A stretch of DNA of 64,000 nt from an uncultured Paracoccaceae bacterium (lineage in GTDB: Bacteria; Pseudomonadota; Alphaproteobacteria; Rhodobacterales; Rhodobacteraceae), in contig CAKZOU010000057.1 in NCBI GenBank assembly GCA_937138255.1, positions 62,001 through 126,000 of the forward strand. Reading direction: 5' to 3'. Shown here in pieces: positions 23,292 to 34,523 of this stretch. The first letter of the stretch is position 1. Each line of letters opens with the position of its first letter. The position numbers and the translations under genes are program-made. The notes below the pieces were generated by a model. That model ran no database searches, was not told the origin of the DNA, and was given only the letters and a program-made list of their open reading frames with translations.

Positions 23292-24455
23292 ATGAACATC
23301 ACCGTCACCATTCACGAAGGCGTCGCCTCGATTGACGAGGCGGACTGGGTTCGCTGCGCCAGTCCCGACGGCGTGCCGACCGACCCCTTCATCACCCACC
23401 GCTTCCTGCGCGCGCTTGAGGAAAGCGGTTCGGTCGGGGAAGGGACAGGTTGGACGCCCCGCCCCATCGTGGCGCGGAAGGGCGGCGAGGTGATCGGCGT
23501 CGCCCCCCTCTACATCAAGCACCACAGTCAGGGCGAATACGTCTTCGACCACAACTGGGCGCACGCCTACGAACGGGCGGGAGGAAGCTATTACCCCAAG
23601 GCCCAGATCGCCGTGCCCTTTACGCCCGCCACGGGCCGCCGGCTTCTTGCGGCACAGGGGCACGAGGCCGAGGCGCTGGCGGCGCTGACCCAAGGGGCCG
23701 TGCAGGTGGCCGCAGAAAACGGCCTCTCCTCACTCCACATCACCTTCTGCACCGAGGCCGAGGCTATCGCGGGCGAGGCGCTGGGCCTCATGCGCCGGGC
23801 GAGCCAGCAGTTTCACTGGGAGAACCCCGGCTACCAGAGCTTCGACGATTTCCTCGCCGCCCTCTCAAGCCGCAAGCGCAAGACGATCCGGCGCGAGCGG
23901 GCCGAGGCGCAGGGCTTTGGCGGCGAGATCGTCCAGTTGCGTGGCGCGGATATCCAGCCACAGCATTGGGATGCCTTCTGGCGCTTCTACCAAGACACCG
24001 GCAGCCGCAAATGGGGCCACCCCTATCTCAGCCGCGCGTTCTTTGACCTGATCGGCGAAACCATGGCCGACGATTTGCTTCTCGTCCTTGCGATGAAGCA
24101 CGGCCAGCCTATCGCCGGGGCTCTGAATTTCATCGGCAGCGAGACCCTTTTCGGCCGCTACTGGGGATGCACCGAGCATCACCCCTTCCTGCATTTCGAG
24201 CTCTGCTATTATCAGGCCATCGACTATGCCATCGCCCACGGCCTCAGGGTCGAGGCCGGGGCGCAGGGCGATCACAAGCTGGCGCGGGGCTATATGCCCG
24301 CCGAGACCCATTCGCTGCACTGGATCAATGATCCGGGCTTTCGCGAGGCTGTCGCCAAATTCCTGACCGCCGAGCGCCGCGCCATCGACCACGAGATCGA
24401 AGTGCTCACGAGCTATGGCCCGTTCCGGCGGGGCGATGTGCCCGAGCAGGACTAG
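23292..24455 (+). CDS. DUF482 / FemAB-like GNAT-family acyltransferase
   Basis: 387 residues. It matches the DUF482 (peptidogalycan biosynthesis/recognition) family: DPFITHRFLRALEESGSV, PRPIVARKGGEVIGVAPLYIKHHSQGEYVFDHNWAHAYERAG, SSRKRKTIRRERAEAQ, FYQDTGSRKWGHPYLSRAFFDL and GRYWGCTEHHPFLHFELCYYQAIDYA. The fold is related to GNAT/FemAB transferases. The substrate is not established, despite the family name. It may be an operon member with the GDPD gene (22 bp gap). It ends 4 bp inside the convergent peroxiredoxin gene. Confidence 0.9.
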   Translation: MNITVTIHEGVASIDEADWVRCASPDGVPTDPFITHRFLRALEESGSVGEGTGWTPRPIVARKGGEVIGVAPLYIKHHSQGEYVFDHNWAHAYERAGGSYYPKAQIAVPFTPATGRRLLAAQGHEAEALAALTQGAVQVAAENGLSSLHITFCTEAEAIAGEALGLMRRASQQFHWENPGYQSFDDFLAALSSRKRKTIRRERAEAQGFGGEIVQLRGADIQPQHWDAFWRFYQDTGSRKWGHPYLSRAFFDLIGETMADDLLLVLAMKHGQPIAGALNFIGSETLFGRYWGCTEHHPFLHFELCYYQAIDYAIAHGLRVEAGAQGDHKLARGYMPAETHSLHWINDPGFREAVAKFLTAERRAIDHEIEVLTSYGPFRRGDVPEQD

Positions 24456-24934
24456 ATCTGGTCGAGCAGATTCTCGCCGCCTGAGATCGCGCAGCCCTTT
24501 TCGATTTCGGGGTTGAAGATCGTCACGACACCATCCTCGACAAACATCGAATAGCGCTTGGAGCGGTCAAAGAAGCCGGCAGGAGGGGCCGTGAATTCCA
24601 TGCCGATCGCCTTGGTAAACTCTGCCGCCTGATCGGCCAGAAAGGTGATCCCTGCCGCTGCACCGCCGCTGGTCTCGCCCCAGGCCCGCATGACATGGGG
24701 ATCGTTGACCGAGAGGCAGATGATTTCATCGACACCCTTGGCGTCAAACTGCGGCTTGGTGCGCATGAAGCTCGGCAGGTGAGCCGAAGAGCAGGTCGGC
24801 GTAAACGCCCCCGGCAGCCCGAAGATGATGACGCGCCGGCCCTTGAGGCGGCTTGCAAGGTCGACCGGCTGGACGCCATCCGGCCCCATCATCGTCAGCG
24901 TGGCATTCGGCAATCTCTGCCCGACTTCAATCAT
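24452..24934 (-). CDS. Peroxiredoxin, Prx5/AhpE type (redoxin family)
   Basis: 160 residues. The peroxidatic cysteine C48 is in GLPGAFTPTCSSAHLPSF, with the Thr of PxxxTxxC, and the catalytic Arg is downstream. A second Cys in EKGCAISGGENLL near residue 150 probably acts as resolving cysteine, as in atypical 2-Cys Prx5 proteins. It reduces hydrogen peroxide and alkyl hydroperoxides with thiol (glutaredoxin or thioredoxin) reductant in the cytoplasm. It is divergent from a ferredoxin-reductase-like gene (about 80 bp apart). Confidence 0.94.
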   Translation of the reverse strand: MIEVGQRLPNATLTMMGPDGVQPVDLASRLKGRRVIIFGLPGAFTPTCSSAHLPSFMRTKPQFDAKGVDEIICLSVNDPHVMRAWGETSGGAAAGITFLADQAAEFTKAIGMEFTAPPAGFFDRSKRYSMFVEDGVVTIFNPEIEKGCAISGGENLLDQI

Positions 24935-25015
24935 CCGTTACTCTCCCAAAAGCGGTTGCCCGTGTTCTCGGCCACGATATAGGGTGACGTGCTGCAGAGA
25001 CCAGAGGGCAATGTC

Positions 25016-26227
25016 ATGGATCATTTCGTTGTTGTCGGCGGCGGGCAGGCCGGAGCCAGCCTTGTCGCCAAACTGCGTACGACCGGGTTTGAGGGCCGGA
25101 TCACTTTGATCTGTGGCGAGGACGTGCCGCCCTATCAGCGTCCGCCTCTGTCAAAAGGCTATCTCCTTGGCGATATGGAGCTTGAGCGGCTGTTCCTCCG
25201 CTCGCCCGAATTCTATCCCGACCACAACATCGTCCTGCGGCTTTCGACCCATGTGAGCGCGATTGATCCTGCGGCCAAGACGGTGACGGCCGGCGCAGGC
25301 GAGGTGATCGCCTATGACAAGCTGGCGCTAACCACCGGCTCGACCCCCCGCCGCCTTCCCGCCGCTGTCGGTGGCGATCTGGAGGGCGTTTTCACCATGC
25401 GCGACCTCAAGGACGCCGACTGGCTTGCCCCCGAGATGAAGCCAGGGCGGCATATGCTGGTGATCGGCGGCGGCTATATCGGGCTTGAGGCGGCGGCTGT
25501 GGCGGCCAAGAGCGGCCTGAAGGTCACGCTGATCGAGATGGCCGACCGTATTCTCCAGCGCGTTGCAGCGCCGATCACCTCGGATTTCTTCCGCGATCTT
25601 CACAAAGGCCACGGCGTCGATATCCGCGAGGGGATTGGCCTCATGGCCCTCACCGGTGAGGGCCATGTCCGCGGGGCCGACCTCAGCGACGGCAGCCACC
25701 TCGACGTTGATCTGGTGATCGTTGGTATCGGCATCACGCCCAACACCCAGCTTGCCGAGGCCGCAGGCCTCAGGATCGAGAACGGCATCTGGACCGACAG
25801 CCACGGCCGCACCAGCGACGCGCATATCTGGGCGGCGGGCGATTGCGCCTCGCTCGTCTATCATGGCCAGCGCATTCGGCTTGAGAGCGTGGGAAACGCC
25901 ATAGACCAGGCCGAGGTCGTGGCGCAGAACATGATGGGCGGGGATGTCGCCTATCAGCCGCGCCCGTGGTTCTGGTCGGATCAATACGACTGCAAGCTGC
26001 AGATCGGTGGGCTGAATATGGGCTATGACGCGGTGCACCTACGCAAAGCGGCGGGAGAGAGCCAGTCGCATTGGTATTACAAGGGCGATGAGCTGATCGC
26101 TGTCGACGCGATGAACGATCCGCGAGATTACATGGTGGGCAAGCGGCTCATCGAGGCGGGCAAGTCGCCAAGCCCCGAGGTCATCCGCGATCCGGCGACC
26201 GACATGAAGGCGCTTTTGCGCTCGTGA
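25016..26227 (+). CDS. NAD(P)/FAD-dependent oxidoreductase (ferredoxin/rubredoxin reductase type)
   Basis: 403 residues from ATG 25016, after AGAGGG. There are two Rossmann motifs: FAD site DHFVVVGGGQAGASLVAKLR and NAD site HMLVIGGGYIGLEAAAVA. YQRPPLSKGYLLG is diagnostic for the putidaredoxin/ferredoxin reductase class, and DAHIWAAGDCA marks the second FAD segment. The C-terminal reductase domain has RPWFWSDQYDCKLQIGG. It probably passes electrons from NADH to a [2Fe-2S] ferredoxin of an oxygenase or P450, but none is encoded nearby. The stop overlaps the rsmD GTG start. Confidence 0.92.
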   Translation: MDHFVVVGGGQAGASLVAKLRTTGFEGRITLICGEDVPPYQRPPLSKGYLLGDMELERLFLRSPEFYPDHNIVLRLSTHVSAIDPAAKTVTAGAGEVIAYDKLALTTGSTPRRLPAAVGGDLEGVFTMRDLKDADWLAPEMKPGRHMLVIGGGYIGLEAAAVAAKSGLKVTLIEMADRILQRVAAPITSDFFRDLHKGHGVDIREGIGLMALTGEGHVRGADLSDGSHLDVDLVIVGIGITPNTQLAEAAGLRIENGIWTDSHGRTSDAHIWAAGDCASLVYHGQRIRLESVGNAIDQAEVVAQNMMGGDVAYQPRPWFWSDQYDCKLQIGGLNMGYDAVHLRKAAGESQSHWYYKGDELIAVDAMNDPRDYMVGKRLIEAGKSPSPEVIRDPATDMKALLRS

Positions 26228-26787
26228 GGATCATCGGCGGCCAGCATCGCGGGCTGACGCTCGCATCGGTCGGCAAGGGCGACGCGGCGGCGCATCTGCG
26301 CCCCACCGCCGATAGGGTGCGCGAGAGCCTCTTTAACGTGCTTCTTGGCGGCCGGTTCGACGATCCGGTGAGCGAGGCCCGCGTGCTCGACCTTTTCGCC
26401 GGAACCGGAGCGCTTGGCCTTGAAGCCCTGTCGCGCGGCGCGGCCTTTGCCGCCTTCGTCGATGATGGCCGCGTGGCGCAAACGCTGATCCGCGAGAACA
26501 TCAGCAAGTGCCGGCGCGAGGCCGATAGCCGCCTCATCGCCCGTGATGCAACGCGCCTCGCCGCCAATTCCGATGCGCCCTATGCCCTCGTCTTTCTCGA
26601 CCCACCTTATGGCAAGGGCATGGGCGAAAAGGCGCTCGCCGCCGCCTTCGCGGGGGGCTGGATCGCGCCGGGGGCGCTGATCGTCTGGGAAGAGAACTCG
26701 GCCCAAGCCGCGCCGGAAGGGACGACGCTTCTCGACCAGCGCCGCTATGGCGACACCTGGATCACGGTCCTGAGGGCCGATCAGTAG
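26224..26787 (+). CDS. rsmD: 16S rRNA (guanine(966)-N(2))-methyltransferase RsmD
   Basis: 187 residues, GTG start overlapping the upstream stop (GTGA). Characteristic parts are MRIIGGQHRGLTL, LRPTADRVRESLFNVL, the SAM loop VLDLFAGTGALGLEALSRG and the catalytic DPPYG in LVFLDPPYGKGMGE. It methylates N2 of G966 in 16S rRNA. It ends in a 7-bp convergent overlap with map. Confidence 0.95.
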   Translation: MRIIGGQHRGLTLASVGKGDAAAHLRPTADRVRESLFNVLLGGRFDDPVSEARVLDLFAGTGALGLEALSRGAAFAAFVDDGRVAQTLIRENISKCRREADSRLIARDATRLAANSDAPYALVFLDPPYGKGMGEKALAAAFAGGWIAPGALIVWEENSAQAAPEGTTLLDQRRYGDTWITVLRADQ

Positions 26788-27587
26788 GTCGGGTGAAACT
26801 TGCCTGCGGGTGACAGCGTGAAGATATCCGCGCCATCCGCCGTGATCCCCACCGAATGCTCGAACTGCGCCGAGAGCGATTTGTCGCGGGTCACGGCGGT
26901 CCAGTCGTCGGCCAAGACCTTGGTCTCGGGGCGGCCGAGGTTGACCATCGGCTCGATGGTGAAGAACATTCCCTCTTCGAGGACAGGGCCGGTTCCCGCG
27001 CGGCCATAGTGCAGAACGTTGGGCGGGGCATGGAACACACGGCCAAGGCCGTGGCCGCAGAAATCGCGCACAACGCTCATCCGGTTGGCTTCGACATAGG
27101 CCTGGATCGCGTTGCCGATATCGCCAAAGGTATTGCCGGGCTTGGCCGCCTCGATCCCTTTCATCAGCGCATCGTGGGTGACCTGAATGAGCCGCTCGGC
27201 CTTGCGGGAAAGGTTGCCCGCCACATACATCCGGCTCGTATCGCCATACCAGCCATCGACGATCACGGTCACATCGACGTTGAGGATATCGCCATCCTTG
27301 AGAACCTTGGCGGCGGGGATGCCGTGGCAGACCACATGGTTCACGCTGATGCAGCTCGCGTGCTGATAGCCCTTGTAGCCGATGGTGGCCGAGACCGCGC
27401 CAGCGGCTTCGACCATGCGGGTGATCTCGGCGTCGATCTCTTCGGTGGTTCGGCCCGGTTCGATCATCGGGATGATATCGTCGAGGATCTGCGCGGCGAG
27501 GCGGCCTGCCTTGTGCATCCCGGCGAAATCCGCGTCTTCGTAGATGCGGATCCCGTCTCTCGTAAGCCTGCCTCTGGTGTCGTCCAC
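26781..27587 (-). CDS. map: Type I methionine aminopeptidase
   Basis: 268 residues. The pita-bread fold with all five metal ligands is present: two Asp (NVDVTVIVDGWYGDTSR), His (DFCGHGLGRVFH), Glu (FFTIEPMVN) and the last Glu (SAQFEHSVGIT). The substrate-pocket segment NHVVCHGIP is also present. It removes the initiator methionine from nascent proteins. It lies 51 bp downstream of sfsA on the same strand, probably co-transcribed. Confidence 0.97.
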   Translation of the reverse strand: MDDTRGRLTRDGIRIYEDADFAGMHKAGRLAAQILDDIIPMIEPGRTTEEIDAEITRMVEAAGAVSATIGYKGYQHASCISVNHVVCHGIPAAKVLKDGDILNVDVTVIVDGWYGDTSRMYVAGNLSRKAERLIQVTHDALMKGIEAAKPGNTFGDIGNAIQAYVEANRMSVVRDFCGHGLGRVFHAPPNVLHYGRAGTGPVLEEGMFFTIEPMVNLGRPETKVLADDWTAVTRDKSLSAQFEHSVGITADGADIFTLSPAGKFHPTY

Positions 27588-27638
27588 GTCGTGTCCTTTC
27601 GGTCTTTCCCGCCAAATAGGCGAAATTGGCGGGATGAT

Positions 27639-28343
27639 CTAGACCTGCACGAACAGCCGCTCGCCGAAGGTCACGCCCTCTGGGTCGATCACGCAGTCAT
27701 AGGCGACTGCCTCCACGCCCGCGCGGGTCGCCGCCTCGAAGGCCGCGCCATAGGCGGGGTCGATATCCGTGGCGATGCCAGCGTGGGTGATGTCGGTGCG
27801 CATGACGAGGAAGAGGAGGACCGCGCGATTTCCGACGTGAACCTCTTGCGCGAGGTCATGCAGGTGCCGCGCGCCGCGGGCTGTGACCGCATCCGGGAAC
27901 TGGGCGAGGCCAGCGATGCGCGAGAGCGTGACGCTCTTCACCTCGAGAAAGCAGTCGCGCCGCCCCTCGCCGGAGAGCAGGAAATCCACGCGGCTGCGCT
28001 CGCCGTAGCGGACTTCGGGGCGATGAAGATCATAGCCCGAAAGCTCGGGGATACGATCAGCGGCCAGCGCCTCGGCGACCACACGATTGGCGAGCGAGGT
28101 ATCGACGCAGGTGAAATGCCCCGTGCGATGGTCGACCAGTTGCCAGCTATAGCGCAACTTGCGCTTGGGGTCGTCGTTGCGCTCGACCCATATATGGGCG
28201 CCGGGCGCGGCAAGCCCGGTCATCGCGCCGGGGTTGGCGATGTGGGCAGTGGTTTCGGTGCCATCGGGCAGGCGGATATCCGCGAGGAACCGCTTGTAGC
28301 GGCGGATCAGCACCGCGGGCAGAAGAGGAGTGGAAAACCGCAT
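27639..28343 (-). CDS. sfsA: DNA/RNA nuclease SfsA (sugar fermentation stimulation protein)
   Basis: 234 residues with the SfsA pattern: RYKRFLADIRLPDG at the N-terminus, HIANPGAMTGLAAPG, RVDFLLSGEGRRDCFLEVKSVTLSR, which carries the PD-(D/E)xK-like residues D..EVK, and FPDAVTARGARHLHDL. E. coli SfsA has nuclease activity in vitro and affects maltose metabolism; its role here is unknown. It is divergent from the CinA-like gene (about 40 bp). Confidence 0.94.
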   Translation of the reverse strand: MRFSTPLLPAVLIRRYKRFLADIRLPDGTETTAHIANPGAMTGLAAPGAHIWVERNDDPKRKLRYSWQLVDHRTGHFTCVDTSLANRVVAEALAADRIPELSGYDLHRPEVRYGERSRVDFLLSGEGRRDCFLEVKSVTLSRIAGLAQFPDAVTARGARHLHDLAQEVHVGNRAVLLFLVMRTDITHAGIATDIDPAYGAAFEAATRAGVEAVAYDCVIDPEGVTFGERLFVQV

Positions 28344-28384
28344 GGGCCGGACCTATACCGAATTCAGCCCCGAAGGAGAAGACG

Positions 28385-29107
28385 ATGACCAACCCGACCG
28401 CCGCGATGCTTGTGATCGGTGACGAGATCCTCTCGGGCCGGACGCTTGATACCAACACCCAGCACCTCGCCGCCCGACTGACCCAGATGGGCATTCGCAT
28501 GGCCGAGGTTCGGGTCGTGCCGGATGTGCATGAGGTGATCGTTGAGGCGGTCAATGCGCTGCGGGCGGCCTACGATCATGTGTTCACCTCGGGCGGGATC
28601 GGGCCGACCCATGATGATATCACCGCCGAATGTATCGCTGCGGCCTTTGGCGTGGGTATCGGCATCCGCGACGATGCGCGGGCGATCTTGCAGGCGCATT
28701 ACGACCGCTCGGGCCTTGAGTTCAACGCCGCCCGTCAGCGCATGGCCCGCATCCCCGATGGCGCGGCCCTAATCGACAACCCGATCAGTTCGGCGCCGGG
28801 GTTTACCATCGGCAATGTCCATGTCATGGCCGGGGTGCCTGATGTGTTTCATGCCATGGTCGCGGGTGTTTTGCCGACGATCACTGGCGGCGCACCGCTT
28901 CTGTCGCAGACGCTGCGGGTGATGCGGGGGGAAGGCGAGGTTGCCGCAGAACTCGGCGGGATTGCCGCCGAGTTTCCCGAACTGTCGATCGGCTCTTATC
29001 CGTTCCAGCTGAACGGCGCCTATGGCACCAATATCGTCGTGCGCGGCACCGATGGGGGGATGATCGACCGTGCCATGATCCGCGTGGCGGCGCTGGCGGG
29101 GAGATGA
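28385..29107 (+). CDS. CinA-N-like molybdopterin-binding domain protein
   Basis: 240 residues containing only the MoaB/Mog-like N-terminal domain of CinA: AAMLVIGDEILSGRTLDTNTQ, VVPDVHEVIVEAV, FTSGGIGPTHDDITAECIAAAFG, and RMARIPDGAALIDNPISSAPGF. The C-terminal nicotinamide-nucleotide amidase domain of full-length CinA is absent, which is common for this stand-alone family; it may hydrolyse ADP-ribose or similar pyrophosphates. A strong ribosome-binding site (GAAGGAG) precedes the ATG. Its stop overlaps the next gene (ATGA), starting a four-gene operon. Confidence 0.92.
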   Translation: MTNPTAAMLVIGDEILSGRTLDTNTQHLAARLTQMGIRMAEVRVVPDVHEVIVEAVNALRAAYDHVFTSGGIGPTHDDITAECIAAAFGVGIGIRDDARAILQAHYDRSGLEFNAARQRMARIPDGAALIDNPISSAPGFTIGNVHVMAGVPDVFHAMVAGVLPTITGGAPLLSQTLRVMRGEGEVAAELGGIAAEFPELSIGSYPFQLNGAYGTNIVVRGTDGGMIDRAMIRVAALAGR

Positions 29108-29829
29108 CCGAACCAACGGTCGAAAGCCTCTACGCCCTGACCGAAGCCACTTGGCCGCCGGCCGCCAAGGTCCGTGTCGGCCCGTGGGATATCCGCGAGG
29201 GGCGCGGGGCTGGCAGCCGCGTGAGCGCGGCGACGCCTGCGGGCCCGGCCACCGCGGCAGACTTGCCGTTGGCAGAACAGGAGATTCGTAATCTCGGGCA
29301 GACGCCGCTTTTCATGATCCGCCAAGGCGAGGATTGGCTTGATGCCATGCTCGAGGCCCAAGGCTATGCGATCAAAGACCCCGTGTTCCTCCGCCTCGCC
29401 CCCGTGGGGCGGCTCACCGCCCTGCCTCTCGAACGCGCCAAGACATTCCGCGTCTGGCCACCCTTGGAAACCCAGAAAGAGATCTGGGCGGAAGGCGGCA
29501 TTGGCCCCGCGCGGCTGGCGGTGATGGAACGCGCCGAGGGGCCGAAAACGTCGATCCTCGGGCGCGATGGCAATTCTCCGGCGGGCTCCGTGTTTGTCGC
29601 GATGCAAAACGGCGTAGCAATGCTGCACGCGATGGAGGTCGCTGCCGATTTCCGACGCCGCGGCCTTGCCCGCAAGTTGATCGCCGCCGTGGGCCACTGG
29701 GCCGCCGATCACGACGCGAGCCATGTCGCCCTTCTTGTGACCAAAGCCAATACGGGGGCAAATGCGCTCTATGCTTCCATGGGGTTCGAGGTTGTGGGAG
29801 AGTATCACTACCGCACCAAGACAGAGTAA
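29104..29829 (+). CDS. GNAT-family N-acetyltransferase
   Basis: 241 residues. The C-terminal half has the GNAT core: VAMLHAMEVAADFRRRGLARKLI is the acetyl-CoA pyrophosphate loop (RRRGLA), and VALLVTKANTGANALYASMGFEVVGEYHYR is the last conserved block. The N-terminal half (about 1-130) is a divergent, probably degenerate GNAT-like domain. The acceptor is unknown. It overlaps the CinA-like gene by four bases and is followed 6 bp later by the AhpD-like gene. Confidence 0.9.
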   Translation: MTEPTVESLYALTEATWPPAAKVRVGPWDIREGRGAGSRVSAATPAGPATAADLPLAEQEIRNLGQTPLFMIRQGEDWLDAMLEAQGYAIKDPVFLRLAPVGRLTALPLERAKTFRVWPPLETQKEIWAEGGIGPARLAVMERAEGPKTSILGRDGNSPAGSVFVAMQNGVAMLHAMEVAADFRRRGLARKLIAAVGHWAADHDASHVALLVTKANTGANALYASMGFEVVGEYHYRTKTE

Positions 29830-29835
29830 TCCCGT

Positions 29836-30402
29836 ATGACAGACCGCCCCACCGCCCTTGACCTGCCGATGGTCGATCCGCTGCCTGAAGCGACGCAGAA
29901 GTATTTCGACGTCTGTCAGGAAAAGCTCGGCCTCGTGCCCAATGTCCTGCGCGCCTATGCCTTCGATATCGACAAGCTCAACGCCTTCACCGCGCTTTAC
30001 AACGATCTGATGCTGGCGCCTTCGGGGATCACCAAGCTCGAACGCGAGATGATCGCCGTTTGCGTCTCGTCGATCAACAAATGCTACTACTGCCTCGTCT
30101 CGCATGGCGCCGCCGTGCGCCAGTATTCGGGCGACCCCGAACTGGGCGAGATGATGGTGATGAACTGGCGGATGGCAGCGCTCGATGAGCGGCAGACCGC
30201 GATGCTCGAGTTTGTCGAGCGGATCACCACGGCCAGCGCCTCGATCACCGAGGCGCACCGGCAGGCGCTGCGCGATGTGGGTTTCACCGACCGCGATATC
30301 TGGGACATCGCCTCGGTCGCCGGTTTCTTCAACATGACCAACCGCGTCGCCTCGGCCAGTGGAATGCGCCCCAACACCGAGTATCACAGCCAGAGCAGAT
30401 GA
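29836..30402 (+). CDS. Peroxidase-related (AhpD-like, carboxymuconolactone decarboxylase fold) protein
   Basis: 188 residues. The AhpD signature is complete: LEREMIAVCVSSINKCYYC followed by LVSHG, with the redox CxxC at 83/86 and H90. Family members of this size are called uncharacterised peroxidase-related enzymes. It likely reduces hydroperoxides, with the reductant unknown. It overlaps the following OmpA-family gene by four bases (ATGA), so they are co-translated. Confidence 0.92.
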   Translation: MTDRPTALDLPMVDPLPEATQKYFDVCQEKLGLVPNVLRAYAFDIDKLNAFTALYNDLMLAPSGITKLEREMIAVCVSSINKCYYCLVSHGAAVRQYSGDPELGEMMVMNWRMAALDERQTAMLEFVERITTASASITEAHRQALRDVGFTDRDIWDIASVAGFFNMTNRVASASGMRPNTEYHSQSR

Positions 30403-31337
30403 CCCTCCGCGCCGCCGCCTTTCTTCTTGCGATCCTGCCCGGCATGGCCGGAGCGATTTCGCTCGACCTTCCGGCAAGCGCGGCGATGCAAACGGAAGAG
30501 CTTCGGCCCGCCGACAGCTTCGCGTTGCCGGTTGGAGCTTGGGCTAACGGGGCAATCCCGACCCAAACCGTTGAGGGCGATATTTCGATCCGAACCTGGC
30601 GGATCGACTCGCCCGGACTGACCACGCTCCAAATTCTCGCGCCCATCCGCCAGCAACTCGCACGCGAGGGCTTCGAGACTTTGTTCGAATGCCGCGCAGA
30701 TGCGTGCGGCGGATTCGATTTCCGATTTGGAACCGAGGTCGTCCCAGCGCCGGCGATGTTCGTCGATCTGGCCGACTATCGCTTCCTCTCGGCGCGCCAC
30801 AAGTCAGCTGCCGGTCCGGAATACATCGCCCTGATGATCAGCCGCAGCGCCCGCGCCGGTTTTCTTCAGGTGGCGCAGATCGGCCAATCGCCCGCGGCGG
30901 CGCGACCTGTCGAGTTGCCAGCGGCGGCCGAGACCCCTGCGACCGGCCCTTCGGCAAAGCCGGGCGTCATCGCCAGCCTTGCCACCGAAGGGCGGGCGGT
31001 TCTGTCGGACCTTACGTTCGCGTCGGGTTCGGCCGAGCTGGATGATGCGGCCTTCCCTTCGCTCAAGGAGCTTGCTTCAAAGCTCGCAGCCAACCCCGGC
31101 TGGAAGATCGCCCTCGTTGGTCACACCGACACGCTCGGCTCAGCCGAGGCGAATATGGCCCTGTCGCAGCGCCGTGCGGAGGCAGTCAAAGATCGCATGG
31201 TCAATGCCTTTGGCGTGGAGACGACCAGAATCGAAGCAGCTGGCGTTGGTTTCCTCGCACCGATTGCAACAAACCTGTCCCCTGAGGGCCGCGCAATGAA
31301 CCGGCGCGTCGAAGTTGTGCTCATTACCACCGAATAA
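30399..31337 (+). CDS. OmpA-family peptidoglycan-binding protein, secreted
   Basis: 312 residues. Signal peptide MTLRAAAFLLAILPGMAGA; a middle domain (about 20-170) with one Cys pair (ECRADACGG) that I do not recognise; a Pro/Ala linker; and a C-terminal OmpA domain (about 195-312). The OmpA domain has LTFASGSAELDDAAFPSLKE, IALVGHTDTLGSAEANMALSQRRAEAVKD and NRRVEVVL, the meso-DAP-binding Asp/Arg motif. There is no beta-barrel or lipobox, so it should be a soluble periplasmic, wall-associated protein. It is the last gene of the CinA-like/GNAT/AhpD-like/OmpA operon. Confidence 0.9.
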   Translation: MTLRAAAFLLAILPGMAGAISLDLPASAAMQTEELRPADSFALPVGAWANGAIPTQTVEGDISIRTWRIDSPGLTTLQILAPIRQQLAREGFETLFECRADACGGFDFRFGTEVVPAPAMFVDLADYRFLSARHKSAAGPEYIALMISRSARAGFLQVAQIGQSPAAARPVELPAAAETPATGPSAKPGVIASLATEGRAVLSDLTFASGSAELDDAAFPSLKELASKLAANPGWKIALVGHTDTLGSAEANMALSQRRAEAVKDRMVNAFGVETTRIEAAGVGFLAPIATNLSPEGRAMNRRVEVVLITTE

Positions 31338-31339
31338 AA

Positions 31340-31361
31340 ATGCCGCCCCGAAGGGCGGCAT
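31340..31361 (-). terminator. Rho-independent terminator between the OmpA-like and LysR genes
   Basis: A perfect 9-bp stem (ATGCCGCCC / GGGCGGCAT) with tetraloop CGAA. On the minus strand it is followed by TTTTATTC, so it terminates the LysR transcript. In the plus direction it may also stop the OmpA operon, although no T-run follows. Confidence 0.85.
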
Positions 31362-31385
31362 CGTGAATTCGGATCCAGTCGCGAC

Positions 31386-32291
31386 CTACCAGTTTTCCGG
31401 GCCCTTGTCGGCGAAGGAATGGACAAGGAAATCGATGAAGGCGCGAACTTTTGGCTGGGTAAACCGGCCCGGCGGATAGACCGCATAGATGCCTTGGGTC
31501 TCCACCGGAAGATCGGGGATCGCCTCCTGGACAAGACCCTTGGCCATCGCATCCGCATAGAGGAACGAGGGCAGATAGGCGATGCCGAGGCCCGAGATGC
31601 AGGCGTTGAGCAGCGATTGACCGTCGTTGACCGTCAGCCAGCCAGCGGTGCGTACCTGACGCTTCTCGCCAGACGGAGCCGTGATCTTCCAAACCGCGCC
31701 ATTGGCTTGGTTGGAATAGTGAAGGAGCTTGTGCTCGTTCAGATCGTCGATCTTCTCGGGGCGGCCGTAGTGCTGAAAATAGCTTGGCGAGGCGATCATT
31801 TTCTTGGTCGTCTCGGTGAGCTTGCGGGCGCGCAGGGTGCTGTCTTCCAGCTCGCCAATGCGGATCGCCATGTCGAAACCTTCGGAAATCAGCTCGACGT
31901 AACGATTATTGAGAACCATGTTCACCGTGATCTCGGGGAATTCCTGAAGGAACTGACCGAGGACGGGTGAGAGGTGATTGACGCCAAAGTCGGTCGCGAC
32001 CGAGATACGCAAAAGGCCCGAAGGCGCAGACTGCATCGAGGTCACAAGCGCATCGGCCTCGCCCGCATCGTTCAGGACGCGGCGGGCGCGGTCGTAATAG
32101 GCGAGCCCGATTTCGGTGGGGCTGACACGGCGGGTCGTGCGGTTGAGAAGGCGGGCGCCGAGGCGCGCCTCCAGGGCCGAGACGTGCTTGGACACCGCCG
32201 ATTTGGAGATGCCCATCTTCTTGGCCGCGTCGGTAAAGCCACCCTGATCCACCACGGTGGCGAAGGCTTCCATTTCAGTGAGGCGATCCAT
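31386..32291 (-). CDS. LysR-family transcriptional regulator (CrgA-like)
   Basis: 301 residues. The N-terminal winged HTH is MDRLTEMEAFATVVDQGGFTDAAKKMGISKSAVSKHVSALEARLG. The effector domain begins at about 90 (GLLRISVATDFGVNHLSPVLGQF) and shows the CrgA-subfamily pattern NNRYVELISEGFDMAIRIGEL. Target and inducer are unknown. Downstream on the same strand there is only a terminator, so it is monocistronic. The next upstream gene, fadH, reads in the same direction and ends 126 bp before the LysR start. Confidence 0.94.
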   Translation of the reverse strand: MDRLTEMEAFATVVDQGGFTDAAKKMGISKSAVSKHVSALEARLGARLLNRTTRRVSPTEIGLAYYDRARRVLNDAGEADALVTSMQSAPSGLLRISVATDFGVNHLSPVLGQFLQEFPEITVNMVLNNRYVELISEGFDMAIRIGELEDSTLRARKLTETTKKMIASPSYFQHYGRPEKIDDLNEHKLLHYSNQANGAVWKITAPSGEKRQVRTAGWLTVNDGQSLLNACISGLGIAYLPSFLYADAMAKGLVQEAIPDLPVETQGIYAVYPPGRFTQPKVRAFIDFLVHSFADKGPENW

Positions 32292-32416
32292 GCCGATTCC
32301 TCTGCAAGACTAGTTTTCTTGTCAGAGTTTGTGACGGCGAAATCGGGCAGGACTGCGGCCCTAGCCTGACAATATCGGGGATTTGCAAAGACTGATCATG
32401 GCACGGCAACAGTCGC

Positions 32417-34507
<2,091 letters not shown>

Positions 34508-34523
34508 TCAAGGCCGCACGGGA

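Noticed and set aside
26128-27615. 495-residue minus-strand frame overlapping rsmD and map
   Set aside because: It is the +1 shadow of map and the antisense of rsmD; low-complexity Arg-rich start.
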